DNA of 64,000 nt from Flavobacterium sp. HBTb2-11-1 (lineage in GTDB: Bacteria > Bacteroidota > Bacteroidia > Flavobacteriales > Flavobacteriaceae): NCBI RefSeq assembly GCF_009826975.1, contig NZ_WUMO01000006.1:1-64000 (forward strand). Reading direction: 5' to 3'. Positions 24,165 to 32,163 of this stretch are shown here, piece by piece. Position numbers and translations under genes: made by a program. Each line of letters begins with the position of its first letter. Position 1 is the first letter of the stretch. The notes under the pieces are model-generated. The model worked only from the letters and a program-made list of their open reading frames with translations, did no database searches and had not been told where the DNA came from.

Positions 24165-24946
24165 TGATGAAAATTAAATTTTTACTTGCAGCAATTTTAT
24201 GTTCAGTTGTTGGATTTGCGCAATCTATTAATGATTACAAAGCTGTAATTGTACCTTTGAGATATGATTTTATTAAAACCGATAATCAATACCGCTTGGC
24301 TACATTAAGCAAGGCAAATTTAGTTAAAGCTGGTTTTGAGGCTTTTTATTCAAATGAACAGCTTCCTGATGGTTATACTGATCGTTGTCAAGTTTTGTAT
24401 ATTGACGTGAAAAAAGATAATGCTTTTTTGGTAACTAAACTTTTTGTTGAATTTAAGGATTGTTACGGACAGGTGGTTTATACATCGGAGGTAGGTAAAA
24501 GTAGAGAAAAAGAATATGAAGTTGCCTATAAAGAAGCGTTAGACAATGCTTTTACATCAGTTTATGCTTTGCATTATAAATATAGCGGTAAATCTGTTGC
24601 TTCGGCTAAAGTTGCACAGAAAATTACTGCAGAAAGTTTGGCAGCAACAGCCTCTGTTGCTCCTGCGGCAGTGGCAGTAAAAGTGGCAGCAACTCCGGCA
24701 GCTCCCTCGCCAGATTTAAAAGATCCAAATTTATTGTATGCTCAACCTACAGAATCAGGTTACCAATTGATTGATAAAACACCAAAAGTGGTTATGAAGC
24801 TTTTTAAAACATCGCAACCAAATGTTTATATCGCAACCAAAGATAATGTTCAAGGTTCTTTGATTTTAAAAGAAGATGGGCAATGGTATTTTGAATCTTA
24901 TCAGAATGATAAATTAGTTTCAGAAAAAATTGTAGTGAAATTCTAA
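24164..24946 (+). CDS. Secreted protein of unknown function
   Basis: A 260-aa protein with a signal peptide (KFLLAAILCSVVGFAQ). A folded region follows (about 20-145: DYKAVIVPLRYDFI... SREKEYEVAYKEALDNAFTSVYAL), then an Ala/Pro/Val-rich linker (about 160-190) and a small C-terminal domain (about 195-260) with short beta strands. I do not recognise a family. The ATG at 24164 overlaps the stop of the nucleotidase; the next codon is also ATG. It ends 15 bases from the convergent rarA stop with a shared terminator. Periplasm or outer membrane is likely. Confidence 0.75.
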   Translation: MMKIKFLLAAILCSVVGFAQSINDYKAVIVPLRYDFIKTDNQYRLATLSKANLVKAGFEAFYSNEQLPDGYTDRCQVLYIDVKKDNAFLVTKLFVEFKDCYGQVVYTSEVGKSREKEYEVAYKEALDNAFTSVYALHYKYSGKSVASAKVAQKITAESLAATASVAPAAVAVKVAATPAAPSPDLKDPNLLYAQPTESGYQLIDKTPKVVMKLFKTSQPNVYIATKDNVQGSLILKEDGQWYFESYQNDKLVSEKIVVKF

Positions 24947-24952
24947 AATACA

Positions 24953-24976
24953 AAATACGGTTTAATAACCGTATTT
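24953..24976. terminator. Bidirectional terminator overlapping the rarA stop
   Basis: AAATACGGTT (24953-24962) and AACCGTATTT (24967-24976) form a perfect 10-bp stem with the loop TAAT. The stem encodes the last residues and the stop codon of rarA on the minus strand. It serves the two convergent genes. Confidence 0.72.
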
Positions 24977-26239
24977 ATCTTTCCAATGGTTCTTTAAAAA
25001 TTCGCGGGTACTGTTCTCTCTAGAATTGTTTCCGGGATTGTAAAGAACCGTTTCTTTTATGGCATCTGGCAAGAATTCTTGTTCGGCAAAATTGTTGGCA
25101 TAATCATGCGAATATTTATATTCATCTCCATATCCTAGTTCTTTCATTAATTTAGTAGGTGCATTTCGCAAATGTAGGGGAACAGGTAAATCGCCAGTTT
25201 GTTTTACTAATTGTTGAGCATTTCCAATTGCCATATAAGAAGCATTGCTTTTTGGGGAAGTGGCCAAATAAACAGCGCATTGGCTTAATATAATACGACT
25301 TTCAGGATATCCAATTGTTGTAACGGCTTGAAAAGTATTGTTAGCCATTATAAGTGCTGTCGGATTTGCATTGCCAATATCCTCACTTGCTAGAATCAGC
25401 ATTCGTCTTGCAATAAATTTTACATCTTCACCACCTTCAATCATTCTGGCTAGCCAGTAAACAGCTCCATTCGGGTCGCTGCCACGAATTGATTTTATAA
25501 ATGCAGAAACAATATCATAATGCTGTTCGCCAGTTTTATCGTAAAGAACGGTATTTTGCTGTACGAGTTCTAAAACACGATCGTTGGTAATTATAATTTC
25601 ATCACCAGCAGAAGCATTAATGACGAGTTCAAATACATTTAAGAGTTTTCTTCCGTCACCGCCAGAAATGCGTAATAAGGCTTCTGTTTCTTTTAAATTT
25701 ATATTTTTTGTCAATAAATAAGCATCAGTTTTCATTGCACGCTGCAAAAGAGCTTCTAAATCGGCTTTTGTAAAAGCATTTAGTATATAAACTTGACAAC
25801 GTGACAATAATGCAGGAATTACTTCAAAACTAGGGTTTTCGGTTGTAGCACCGACCAATGTTATCCACCCTTTCTCGACAGCTGCTAAAAGTGAATCTTG
25901 TTGTGACTTACTAAACCTGTGGATCTCGTCTATAAATAGAATCGGATTTTTAGCCGTAAAAAGTCCGCCACTTTGTTTTGCTTTTTCAATAACATCGCGA
26001 ATATCTTTTACGCCAGAATTTATGGCACTTAAAATATAAAATGGTCTCTTTGATTCTTGCGCAATAATTTGTGCCAAAGTTGTTTTTCCTGTTCCTGGAG
26101 GTCCCCAGAAAATCAATGAAGGAATTATCCCTTTTGAAATTTGTTGTGTTAAAGAACCGGTCGGACCAACCAAATGTTGTTGGCTTATATAATCTTCTAA
26201 TTTTTGCGGACGAATACGCTCTGCTAAAGGTGCTTCCAT
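24962..26239 (-). CDS. rarA: Replication-associated recombination protein RarA/MgsA
   Basis: A 425-aa AAA+ ATPase related to clamp loaders. Walker A is GPPGTGKTTLA (about 46-56), Walker B ILFIDEIHRFSKSQQD, sensor 1 VGATTENPSFEV, and the C-terminal domain carries GSDPNGAVYWLARMIEGGED and SNASYMAIGNAQ. It acts at stalled replication forks. Its final codons lie in the stem of a bidirectional terminator. Confidence 0.94.
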   Translation of the reverse strand: MEAPLAERIRPQKLEDYISQQHLVGPTGSLTQQISKGIIPSLIFWGPPGTGKTTLAQIIAQESKRPFYILSAINSGVKDIRDVIEKAKQSGGLFTAKNPILFIDEIHRFSKSQQDSLLAAVEKGWITLVGATTENPSFEVIPALLSRCQVYILNAFTKADLEALLQRAMKTDAYLLTKNINLKETEALLRISGGDGRKLLNVFELVINASAGDEIIITNDRVLELVQQNTVLYDKTGEQHYDIVSAFIKSIRGSDPNGAVYWLARMIEGGEDVKFIARRMLILASEDIGNANPTALIMANNTFQAVTTIGYPESRIILSQCAVYLATSPKSNASYMAIGNAQQLVKQTGDLPVPLHLRNAPTKLMKELGYGDEYKYSHDYANNFAEQEFLPDAIKETVLYNPGNNSRENSTREFLKNHWKDKYGY

Positions 26240-26412
26240 ATTACAAAATTACTATTTTAAGATTTAAATTTCATTCATTCAAAAGTTAAAACAGTTCACA
26301 GAGAGATCGATTGTTCTGATTTGAGACAATTCTTTATCTTGGTATGACAAAATATCAGTAAATTATTTTTGGATAGTTTTTTGAGTTCTGTTAGATGTTA
26401 TTTTCTAAAAAT

Positions 26413-27165
26413 ATGAGCGACACTAATTTTAAGTTTTCAAATTCGGTTATTGGACTTCCATTGTTTTTTGTCCTTTTTTTATGGATAATATATTGGCTTC
26501 AGATTCGTTTTGATTTTGATTTTTATCGATACGGAATTTATCCTCGAGACTTTATAGGACTGCGAGGTGTTTTGTTTAGTCCATTTATTCATGAAAATTT
26601 AGATCATTTATACAATAATAGCATTCCGCTTTTAATACTATTGGCCGCAATGCAATTTTTTTATCCAAAGCAGACATTAGGAGTTATTGGTTACGGTATT
26701 TTATTTTCAGGATTAATTACTTGGATTGTTGGACGAGAAAATTTCCATATTGGAGCAAGCGGATTGATTTATGTTCTTGTTAGTTTTATTTTTTTTAAAG
26801 GTATTCAAACTAAATATTACCGATTGGTAGCTTTGTCCTTGACAGTAATTCTATTGTATGGCGGAATGATATGGTATGTTTTTCCAGATGTCGATCATTC
26901 TATTTCTTGGGAAGGGCATTTGGCGGGACTTATTACAGGTTTTGTTCTCACTCTATTCTATAAAGCACCAGAATATGCAAAACATATTGTTTACGATTGG
27001 CAACGTCCTGATTTTGATCCAAGCAGTGATCCTTTTATGAAGCATTTTGACGAAAATGGAAATTTTGTACCTCGTTCTCATGATGAAGAAGAAGGTTTTG
27101 AATATTTTTTTTCTAGTCATTCGGTAAATTATATTGTAATCAAAAAAGAAGAACAGAAGGAGTAA
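26413..27165 (+). CDS. Rhomboid-family intramembrane serine protease
   Basis: A 250-aa membrane protein with about six helices. Catalytic Ser117 lies in GASGLIY and His169 in WEGHLAGL, the rhomboid dyad; HENLDHLYNN in the second helix region is the conserved oxyanion-side motif. It cleaves membrane proteins within the bilayer. The C-terminal ~65 residues are soluble and acidic. I chose the ATG at 26413, which removes six residues with no family counterpart. The 173-base gap upstream shows a weak TTG-N21-TATCTTGG promoter-like pair (26311-26342). Confidence 0.87.
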   Translation: MSDTNFKFSNSVIGLPLFFVLFLWIIYWLQIRFDFDFYRYGIYPRDFIGLRGVLFSPFIHENLDHLYNNSIPLLILLAAMQFFYPKQTLGVIGYGILFSGLITWIVGRENFHIGASGLIYVLVSFIFFKGIQTKYYRLVALSLTVILLYGGMIWYVFPDVDHSISWEGHLAGLITGFVLTLFYKAPEYAKHIVYDWQRPDFDPSSDPFMKHFDENGNFVPRSHDEEEGFEYFFSSHSVNYIVIKKEEQKE

Positions 27166-27198
27166 GAAGAAAGATAATGAGTAACTGTCTTTAAAATA

Positions 27199-27235
27199 AA
27201 AAGATTAAATTTGTTAGATAACGATTTAATCTTTT
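27199..27235 (+). terminator. Probable terminator after the rhomboid gene
   Basis: AAAAGATTAAAT (27199-27210) pairs perfectly with ATTTAATCTTTT (27224-27235) across a 13-base loop. The stem is AT-rich and the T-run is short, so it may be leaky. Confidence 0.55.
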
Positions 27236-27242
27236 GAGCATT

Positions 27243-27749
27243 ATGAAAAAAATGAAATTTTTGGTTTTGTTCTTGTGTTTTTTTGTTCATGCAAAAGGCA
27301 ATGCTCAATGTGAAGTAAAAAATAGGGTACAGGCAGACGGAAGTATGATTTACTATTTTGAACCTGCCGTATTTTATACTACAAAATCAAAATCGTTAAA
27401 AATTAATATTGTTACAGATAAAGAACACTATTTTGTTGCCTTACAGCCGACGCCATTTCCTGAAAAAAAAGAAGGAAAAAAAATCAAAGATGATTTAATA
27501 ATTCATCTTGCAGATAGTAAAACGTACAAGTTGGCGCATTATGATACCCAATATAGACGCAACGATTCGATAATGCAGGTTCTTTATTTGATTGATGATA
27601 AAGATCTTGAAGCATTTTCTAATTATGAGGCTGTTAGTGCAGAAATCAATATGCAGGGTACTGAATTTATGCGAAGCTATAACTTTAAGCTTCACAAAAA
27701 TGCAATTGTTGAACAGCTTAAATGCTTTTTAAAGAAAGAAGAAAATTAG
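27243..27749 (+). CDS. Secreted protein of unknown function
   Basis: A 168-aa protein with a signal peptide (KFLVLFLCFFVHAKGNAQ) and one Cys at the mature N terminus (QCEVKNRVQADGSM). The rest is a mixed alpha/beta domain with no motif I recognise. It stands 78 bases after the rhomboid gene and converges with the outer-membrane protein gene, the two stop codons being one base apart. I chose the ATG at 27243, which gives the best signal peptide. Periplasmic location is inferred. Confidence 0.7.
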   Translation: MKKMKFLVLFLCFFVHAKGNAQCEVKNRVQADGSMIYYFEPAVFYTTKSKSLKINIVTDKEHYFVALQPTPFPEKKEGKKIKDDLIIHLADSKTYKLAHYDTQYRRNDSIMQVLYLIDDKDLEAFSNYEAVSAEINMQGTEFMRSYNFKLHKNAIVEQLKCFLKKEEN

Positions 27750-27750
27750 A

Positions 27751-28554
27751 TTACTCCTCATCTTTTGCCTCTGGAGTTTTTCTTTCTTTAAATTTCTTGT
27801 GAAGATTTAGAATAAGATTATTGAAAGTTATAGTTAGGGATGCAGCGTTAGTGGTTTGATTTCCGTTGTTTCGTGGGAGGTACTCGTTGCAATAAGTTAA
27901 TTCGACCTGAAAATCATCGGTAAATAAATAACCAGCCCCCACATTGAATCGATTCCTATCGAAGAAACTTTCACCTGTAACTTTCGCTCCAGATTTAAAG
28001 TAAATTTCATCTGAAGCAATTCCATATATTACGCCGCTTCTTAAGAACTTACTGTTAATAGGCTGTATGTATTTAATTTGTTGGCGATACCGAAAAACAT
28101 TTTCATAATCATCATCTTTATTTTTCATATGACGGAATTCAGTGCGCATTCTTGTGCTTAAAGTATATCCGGTTTTATGAAAATAATAAATTCCTTGAAG
28201 AGCAAATCGTGTTTCTGGAGATTCGAATTGGCCAATTTCGGGAACATCTCTATTATTGAAATAAGCGATAAAAGCAGAAAATTTCCATCTTGGAGAAAAG
28301 TAATAATGTCCCCAGCCTCTAATAGATCTCTGAATGGTATTTTCGAATAAATTTGGTGACGATTCAGTACTGCTATAAGTTGCGGCAAAATCTATCTCAG
28401 TTGCCCATTTTTTACTTAAAGTCTGGTTAAACTGAATTTCATTCCAAAACTGATTATACGTAGTATTTTGTCCGTAGCTGTTTGCAATCACTAAAATCAC
28501 AAACAGGCATCGGAATATGATAACTTTTGATTTTGAATTAGATTTTGAAAGCAT
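27751..28554 (-). CDS. DUF2490-type outer-membrane protein
   Basis: A 267-aa protein with a signal peptide (FRCLFVILVIANSYGQ). A run of amphipathic beta strands typical of a small barrel follows (FWNEIQFNQTLSKKWATEIDFAATYS; FSAFIAYFNNRDVPE; RFNVGAGYLFTDDFQVELTY). The pattern matches DUF2490, whose members are predicted outer-membrane barrels of unknown role. The C-terminal tail (KKFKERKTPEAKDEE) is charged and would extend beyond the barrel. Confidence 0.75.
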   Translation of the reverse strand: MLSKSNSKSKVIIFRCLFVILVIANSYGQNTTYNQFWNEIQFNQTLSKKWATEIDFAATYSSTESSPNLFENTIQRSIRGWGHYYFSPRWKFSAFIAYFNNRDVPEIGQFESPETRFALQGIYYFHKTGYTLSTRMRTEFRHMKNKDDDYENVFRYRQQIKYIQPINSKFLRSGVIYGIASDEIYFKSGAKVTGESFFDRNRFNVGAGYLFTDDFQVELTYCNEYLPRNNGNQTTNAASLTITFNNLILNLHKKFKERKTPEAKDEE

Positions 28555-28606
28555 TAATTAAAGGTATTTAATTATTTCATTCGCATCTTAATCTCTAAAG
28601 TATTTT

Positions 28607-29341
28607 TTAGGTTCTTTGTCTAACAGCTTCGTATAGAAAAGCGCCACAGGCAACAGACACATTTAAAGATCCGATAGATCCAAACATTGGCAGCTTAGCT
28701 TTTTCGTCTACTATTTTTAAAACAGAAGGATTTATTCCTCGATCTTCAGATCCCATAATAATGGCTAATGGTTCTGCCAGTGATATATCGTAAATATTCT
28801 GATCAGTTTTTTCAGTTGCAGCTACTGTTTTTATTCCAGAACCTTGCAGGTAGAATATAGCATCTTTTATATGCTCAACTTTACAAATCGGCACATTGAA
28901 CACAGCGCCAGCAGAAGTTTTAACGGTGTCGCCATTTACTGGAGCTGAACCTGCTTTTTGTACAATGATTCCGTTTACGCCAGTACATTCGGCTGTTCTA
29001 ATAATTGCGCCAAAATTTCTAGCATCTGATATTTGGTCCAAGATAAGAAAAAGAGGTTTTTTACCTGACTCCATTGTAGACTCAACTAGATGTTCTAAAT
29101 CTATAAAACCAATAGGAGAGATGGTCGCTACGGCACCTTGGTGATTATTTGGAGTAAGGCGGTTTAGTTTTTCTACAGGCACATAAGAGAAGTTAATGTT
29201 TTCACGTTTCATTACCTTCATTAAATCTTTCATAAGCTCACCAGAAATGTCTTTCTGAATGAAAACTTTGTCTACTTCTTTTCCTGCCTGAATTGCTTCT
29301 ATGATGGCTCTAATGCCAAATATTTGATGTTCTTTTTCCAT
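28607..29341 (-). CDS. rlmB: 23S rRNA (guanosine-2'-O-)-methyltransferase RlmB
   Basis: A 244-aa SpoU-family methyltransferase. It has an N-terminal substrate-binding domain (IFGIRAIIEAIQAGKEVDKV), then the knotted SAM-binding domain with DARNFGAIIRTAECTGV, IMGSEDRGI and SLNVSVACGAFLYEAVRQR. RlmB methylates the 2'-O of G2251 in the P-loop of 23S rRNA. I chose the ATG at 29341; earlier codons run through the promoter. A -7 box ends four bases before this ATG, so the transcript may have no leader. Confidence 0.92.
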   Translation of the reverse strand: MEKEHQIFGIRAIIEAIQAGKEVDKVFIQKDISGELMKDLMKVMKRENINFSYVPVEKLNRLTPNNHQGAVATISPIGFIDLEHLVESTMESGKKPLFLILDQISDARNFGAIIRTAECTGVNGIIVQKAGSAPVNGDTVKTSAGAVFNVPICKVEHIKDAIFYLQGSGIKTVAATEKTDQNIYDISLAEPLAIIMGSEDRGINPSVLKIVDEKAKLPMFGSIGSLNVSVACGAFLYEAVRQRT

Positions 29342-29345
29342 TGGA

Positions 29346-29353
29346 CAAATATA
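29346..29353 (-). promoter_or_regulatory. -7 element abutting the rlmB start
   Basis: On the minus strand TATATTTG is followed by TCCA and then the rlmB ATG. No TTTG at the expected distance is clear. It lies about 20 bases past the terminator of the SusC/SusD operon. Confidence 0.5.
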
Positions 29354-29373
29354 GGTAATATGTTTATATAAAA

Positions 29374-29401
29374 AAACCACCCCAAATTAATGGGATGGTT
29401 T
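29374..29401 (-). terminator. Terminator of the SusC/SusD operon
   Basis: A stem of 10 pairs with one C-A mismatch (29374-29384/29391-29401) and a 6-base loop, followed on the minus strand by a T-run. It begins 27 bases past the last gene of the operon. Confidence 0.82.
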
Positions 29402-29427
29402 AAATAAAATGCTATACTAAGCTTTTT

Positions 29428-29934
29428 TTAATGTTCGTCCTCTAAGAAACCTGTTCTTCTGTAACCTTTTATTTCATAAATGGTTCCTGCGTTAGTGTCA
29501 TCTGAGAATACAGCTTTAAAAGAGATACCGTCAACTTTATGTCCTCCAGAAGATGTAGCACCATTTTTAGTGATTTTACCTTCTGTGATAGTCACATTAA
29601 CATCGTATCCATCAACGCTACTTGCTAAATTATTTCCTGCAAATGATAATGAACTTACGGTTACCGGTGCTTTAACTTTAAAATCCCAAACGTGGCCGTG
29701 GTCATCAATCCACATTTCTTGCCCATTATTTACTGCTGTATTGTAAGTAGAAATAAGGGCGTAGTCAGCTACTACTTGTCCGTTAACTAGTGTTTGAACA
29801 TACCAGTCCCCAGCCATAGCTTCAACAGAAGTTCCTCCTGAATCAGTATCACCAACTTCGTCGCAAGCTACAAATGAAGTAAGTACAAGCATTGCAACTA
29901 GTACACGTGTTATATTTAATTTTAATTTTTTCAT
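29428..29934 (-). CDS. Putative lipid-binding lipoprotein (PF12888-like)
   Basis: A 168-aa lipoprotein with lipobox LTSFVAC (Cys24) followed by DEVGDTD, an acidic patch like the surface-export signal of Bacteroidota lipoproteins. The mature part (MAGDWYVQTLVNG... EMWIDDHGHVWDFKVKA... YEIKGYRRTGF) is a beta-rich lipocalin-like fold and resembles the 'lipid_bd' family found in Sus-type operons. It is the last gene of the SusC-SusD-DUF5012 operon, 10 bases after its neighbour. Its ligand is unknown. Confidence 0.75.
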   Translation of the reverse strand: MKKLKLNITRVLVAMLVLTSFVACDEVGDTDSGGTSVEAMAGDWYVQTLVNGQVVADYALISTYNTAVNNGQEMWIDDHGHVWDFKVKAPVTVSSLSFAGNNLASSVDGYDVNVTITEGKITKNGATSSGGHKVDGISFKAVFSDDTNAGTIYEIKGYRRTGFLEDEH

Positions 29935-29944
29935 TTTAATAGTT

Positions 29945-30706
29945 TTAGATTTGCAATTGAGTTAATGTTGAAACAAAATTATAGTTTGTAGCAGGTGGCG
30001 CAACCCACGCACAAGTTAGCACAACCGTCTTAGTAGCTGCATTAACGTTTAAAGCTGTAATATTTGCAACTCCTCCAAAATATTGATTTGTTAAAGGGTT
30101 TCCAGGGAAAGTAAATGTGTTGGTAGGGATGTTACCAGCAATTGTTCCTCCTCTTGTAGCAGAAGTTATACCAATATTTCTTCCTATACTATACCATCCT
30201 CCGAATGCGTCAGATACACCATAAGTACCATCAGAGTTTTTCCAGATATAGATATATTTCATATCTACAGAACTTCCTTGTGATGTAGGTAATAATGTAC
30301 CATTTCTTTTAGTTGTAGAAAGATAAACACCTTCGATACTATTTACTAAATCTCCAGTTTTGTATACAATTACTCTTCTTGTTGCAGTTGCTTTAAAACC
30401 GTCTTTGTTTGTTGCAGTATAAGTTTCTGTGTATTCATCAGGTTGATTAACATCTAATGTTTTGGCTCCTCTGAAGTTTCCGTTAAAACTTACTTCAGTT
30501 GAGATTACAGTTTCTCCTTCTTTTGCTACAGCTCCTGGATCTGTGTAAGTTCCGCCAGCTGGTACAAATACTGTACTTGCACCGTTTACTTCAATAGTAG
30601 GATATATTGTAACTTTTGATACTCCTCCTGTTGAATCGGCATCGCAAGAAGTAAATAGCAAACCGCCAATTACTACCATTGTTAGTTTTATGAATATATT
30701 TTTCAT
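29945..30706 (-). CDS. Surface lipoprotein with Ig-like DUF5012 domain
   Basis: A 253-aa lipoprotein (lipobox LLFTSC, Cys21, then DADST). Residues about 35-120 form an immunoglobulin-like domain of the DUF5012/HYR type (VFVPAGGTYTDPGAVAKEGE, TYTATNKDGFKATATRRVIV). The C-terminal half (about 125-253) resembles the BT_2262-type domain seen in SusE/SusF-position proteins. It probably displays a glycan- or peptide-binding module on the cell surface beside the SusC/SusD pair. No enzymatic residues are evident. Confidence 0.75.
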   Translation of the reverse strand: MKNIFIKLTMVVIGGLLFTSCDADSTGGVSKVTIYPTIEVNGASTVFVPAGGTYTDPGAVAKEGETVISTEVSFNGNFRGAKTLDVNQPDEYTETYTATNKDGFKATATRRVIVYKTGDLVNSIEGVYLSTTKRNGTLLPTSQGSSVDMKYIYIWKNSDGTYGVSDAFGGWYSIGRNIGITSATRGGTIAGNIPTNTFTFPGNPLTNQYFGGVANITALNVNAATKTVVLTCAWVAPPATNYNFVSTLTQLQI

Positions 30707-30719
30707 TGTTTATTTTTTA

Positions 30720-32147
30720 TTAGTTAACATCCCACCAAACTGGCTCCGTTATTGGTTTTAAAGCGGGAGCATTTGGATTTCTTGATTTCACGTTGTTTGG
30801 TAAAACAACTCTTTTTGGGAATTTACCACCTGTAACATTTTCTACAGATACAGCAAATTGTCCAGGTACATAAGCTTCATTTGATTGAGGTACATTAGAA
30901 ACTCTAGGGAATCCTGTTCTGCTTTGCTCAAAGAATGATTCGTAACCGTTTCCAGGGAAACTTGCAATCCATTTTTGAGTAATAATTGCTTCAACTTGAG
31001 CTGCAGTTCCTGTTGCAGGGAATTCATATTTTCCTCCTGCTGCTAAGAATGCTGTAGCTGTTCCTCCCCATCTTGTGAATGAAGCAGTAACACCTGCGTC
31101 ATATTTAGCTTTTGCACCAGCACCTCCGTAGTATCTTGAAAGCGCTTCAGCTTGCAAGAAGTTACTTTCTTCTTTACTAATAAAGAATACTGGGGTAGTT
31201 GGGCTTAATGTAACTAATGAAAGATTAGTTGCTGTATTTTCGAAATCTCCTTGGTTATTAGGATTTCCAGCACCATAGTACTTGCCTAAACGTGGGTCAG
31301 CATTAGTTGATAAGTAAGAGTATAAAGTTTTACTAGCTCTTAAGTTAAGAGTAGTGTTTAATTGTCTTCTGTCAGACTCATATAAAGGGTTACTTCTATC
31401 AGCAGCGTCTTCAAATTGAGTCATAGCAGCATCAACATCTAAGAATTGAGCACCAGAATTAATTAAAGTTGTAATTCCTGATTGCGCTAAAGTTGGATTA
31501 ACCTCAGTTTGTCTTAAATATAATTTCAATAATAAAGTATTACCGTATTTAGTCCAATTATTCATGTTACCAGCAAAAATAAAATCATCAGCAGCTGGTG
31601 CACTACCTACAGAAGAGCTTAGGTCTTTAGATAAAGCTAATTTCAAATCAGCAATCATTAAGTCGTAAACTTCTTTCCCAGTATTAAATTTAGGTTGCAA
31701 AATGTTTATGTTATTTGCTTCAGTATAAGGAATTGCATCATACAAATCTGTCAAAACTTGAGATCCTTGAACTTCAAGTACAGTTGCTATTAAGTAGTAG
31801 TTCCAGTTTCCTTCAGCAGCAGATTGTGCTTTTACAACTCTAATGTCGTTTAAAGCATCATACATTGCTGTATAACCTGTTTGGTAATCATTCGTTCCGA
31901 TACTGTATGAGTCTACATCCTTGTATTGGTTTGAAGTGTTATTTTGTGTCCAAAACTGAGACCAAAATCCACCAATTATGGCGTAGTATGATCCTTGTGC
32001 ACCAGCTAGACCTGCAATACCAGCAGGCAAGATAGTGCTGTTTGCTTGTCCAGGAGGCAATAAATCTGGATCTCTATTAATGTCAAATGTTTCATCACAT
32101 GACACTAATAAGAAAAGAGCTGTAATTAATGTTACTATCTTTTTCAT
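30720..32147 (-). CDS. SusD/RagB-like nutrient-binding lipoprotein
   Basis: A 475-aa lipoprotein (lipobox LFLLVSC, Cys17, then DETFD) of the SusD superfamily, probably the SusD-like_2 branch. Evidence is the opening FDINRDPDLLPPGQANSTILPAGIAGLAGAQ (here shown in part), TPR-like helices (NDIRVVKAQSAAEG..., EVYDLMIADLKLALSKDL) and the C-terminal FISKEESNFLQAEALSRYYGG block. It caps the SusC barrel and captures substrate. It follows the SusC gene by 16 bases. Confidence 0.88.
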   Translation of the reverse strand: MKKIVTLITALFLLVSCDETFDINRDPDLLPPGQANSTILPAGIAGLAGAQGSYYAIIGGFWSQFWTQNNTSNQYKDVDSYSIGTNDYQTGYTAMYDALNDIRVVKAQSAAEGNWNYYLIATVLEVQGSQVLTDLYDAIPYTEANNINILQPKFNTGKEVYDLMIADLKLALSKDLSSSVGSAPAADDFIFAGNMNNWTKYGNTLLLKLYLRQTEVNPTLAQSGITTLINSGAQFLDVDAAMTQFEDAADRSNPLYESDRRQLNTTLNLRASKTLYSYLSTNADPRLGKYYGAGNPNNQGDFENTATNLSLVTLSPTTPVFFISKEESNFLQAEALSRYYGGAGAKAKYDAGVTASFTRWGGTATAFLAAGGKYEFPATGTAAQVEAIITQKWIASFPGNGYESFFEQSRTGFPRVSNVPQSNEAYVPGQFAVSVENVTGGKFPKRVVLPNNVKSRNPNAPALKPITEPVWWDVN

Positions 32148-32163
32148 TTTTTCTATATTTTTT

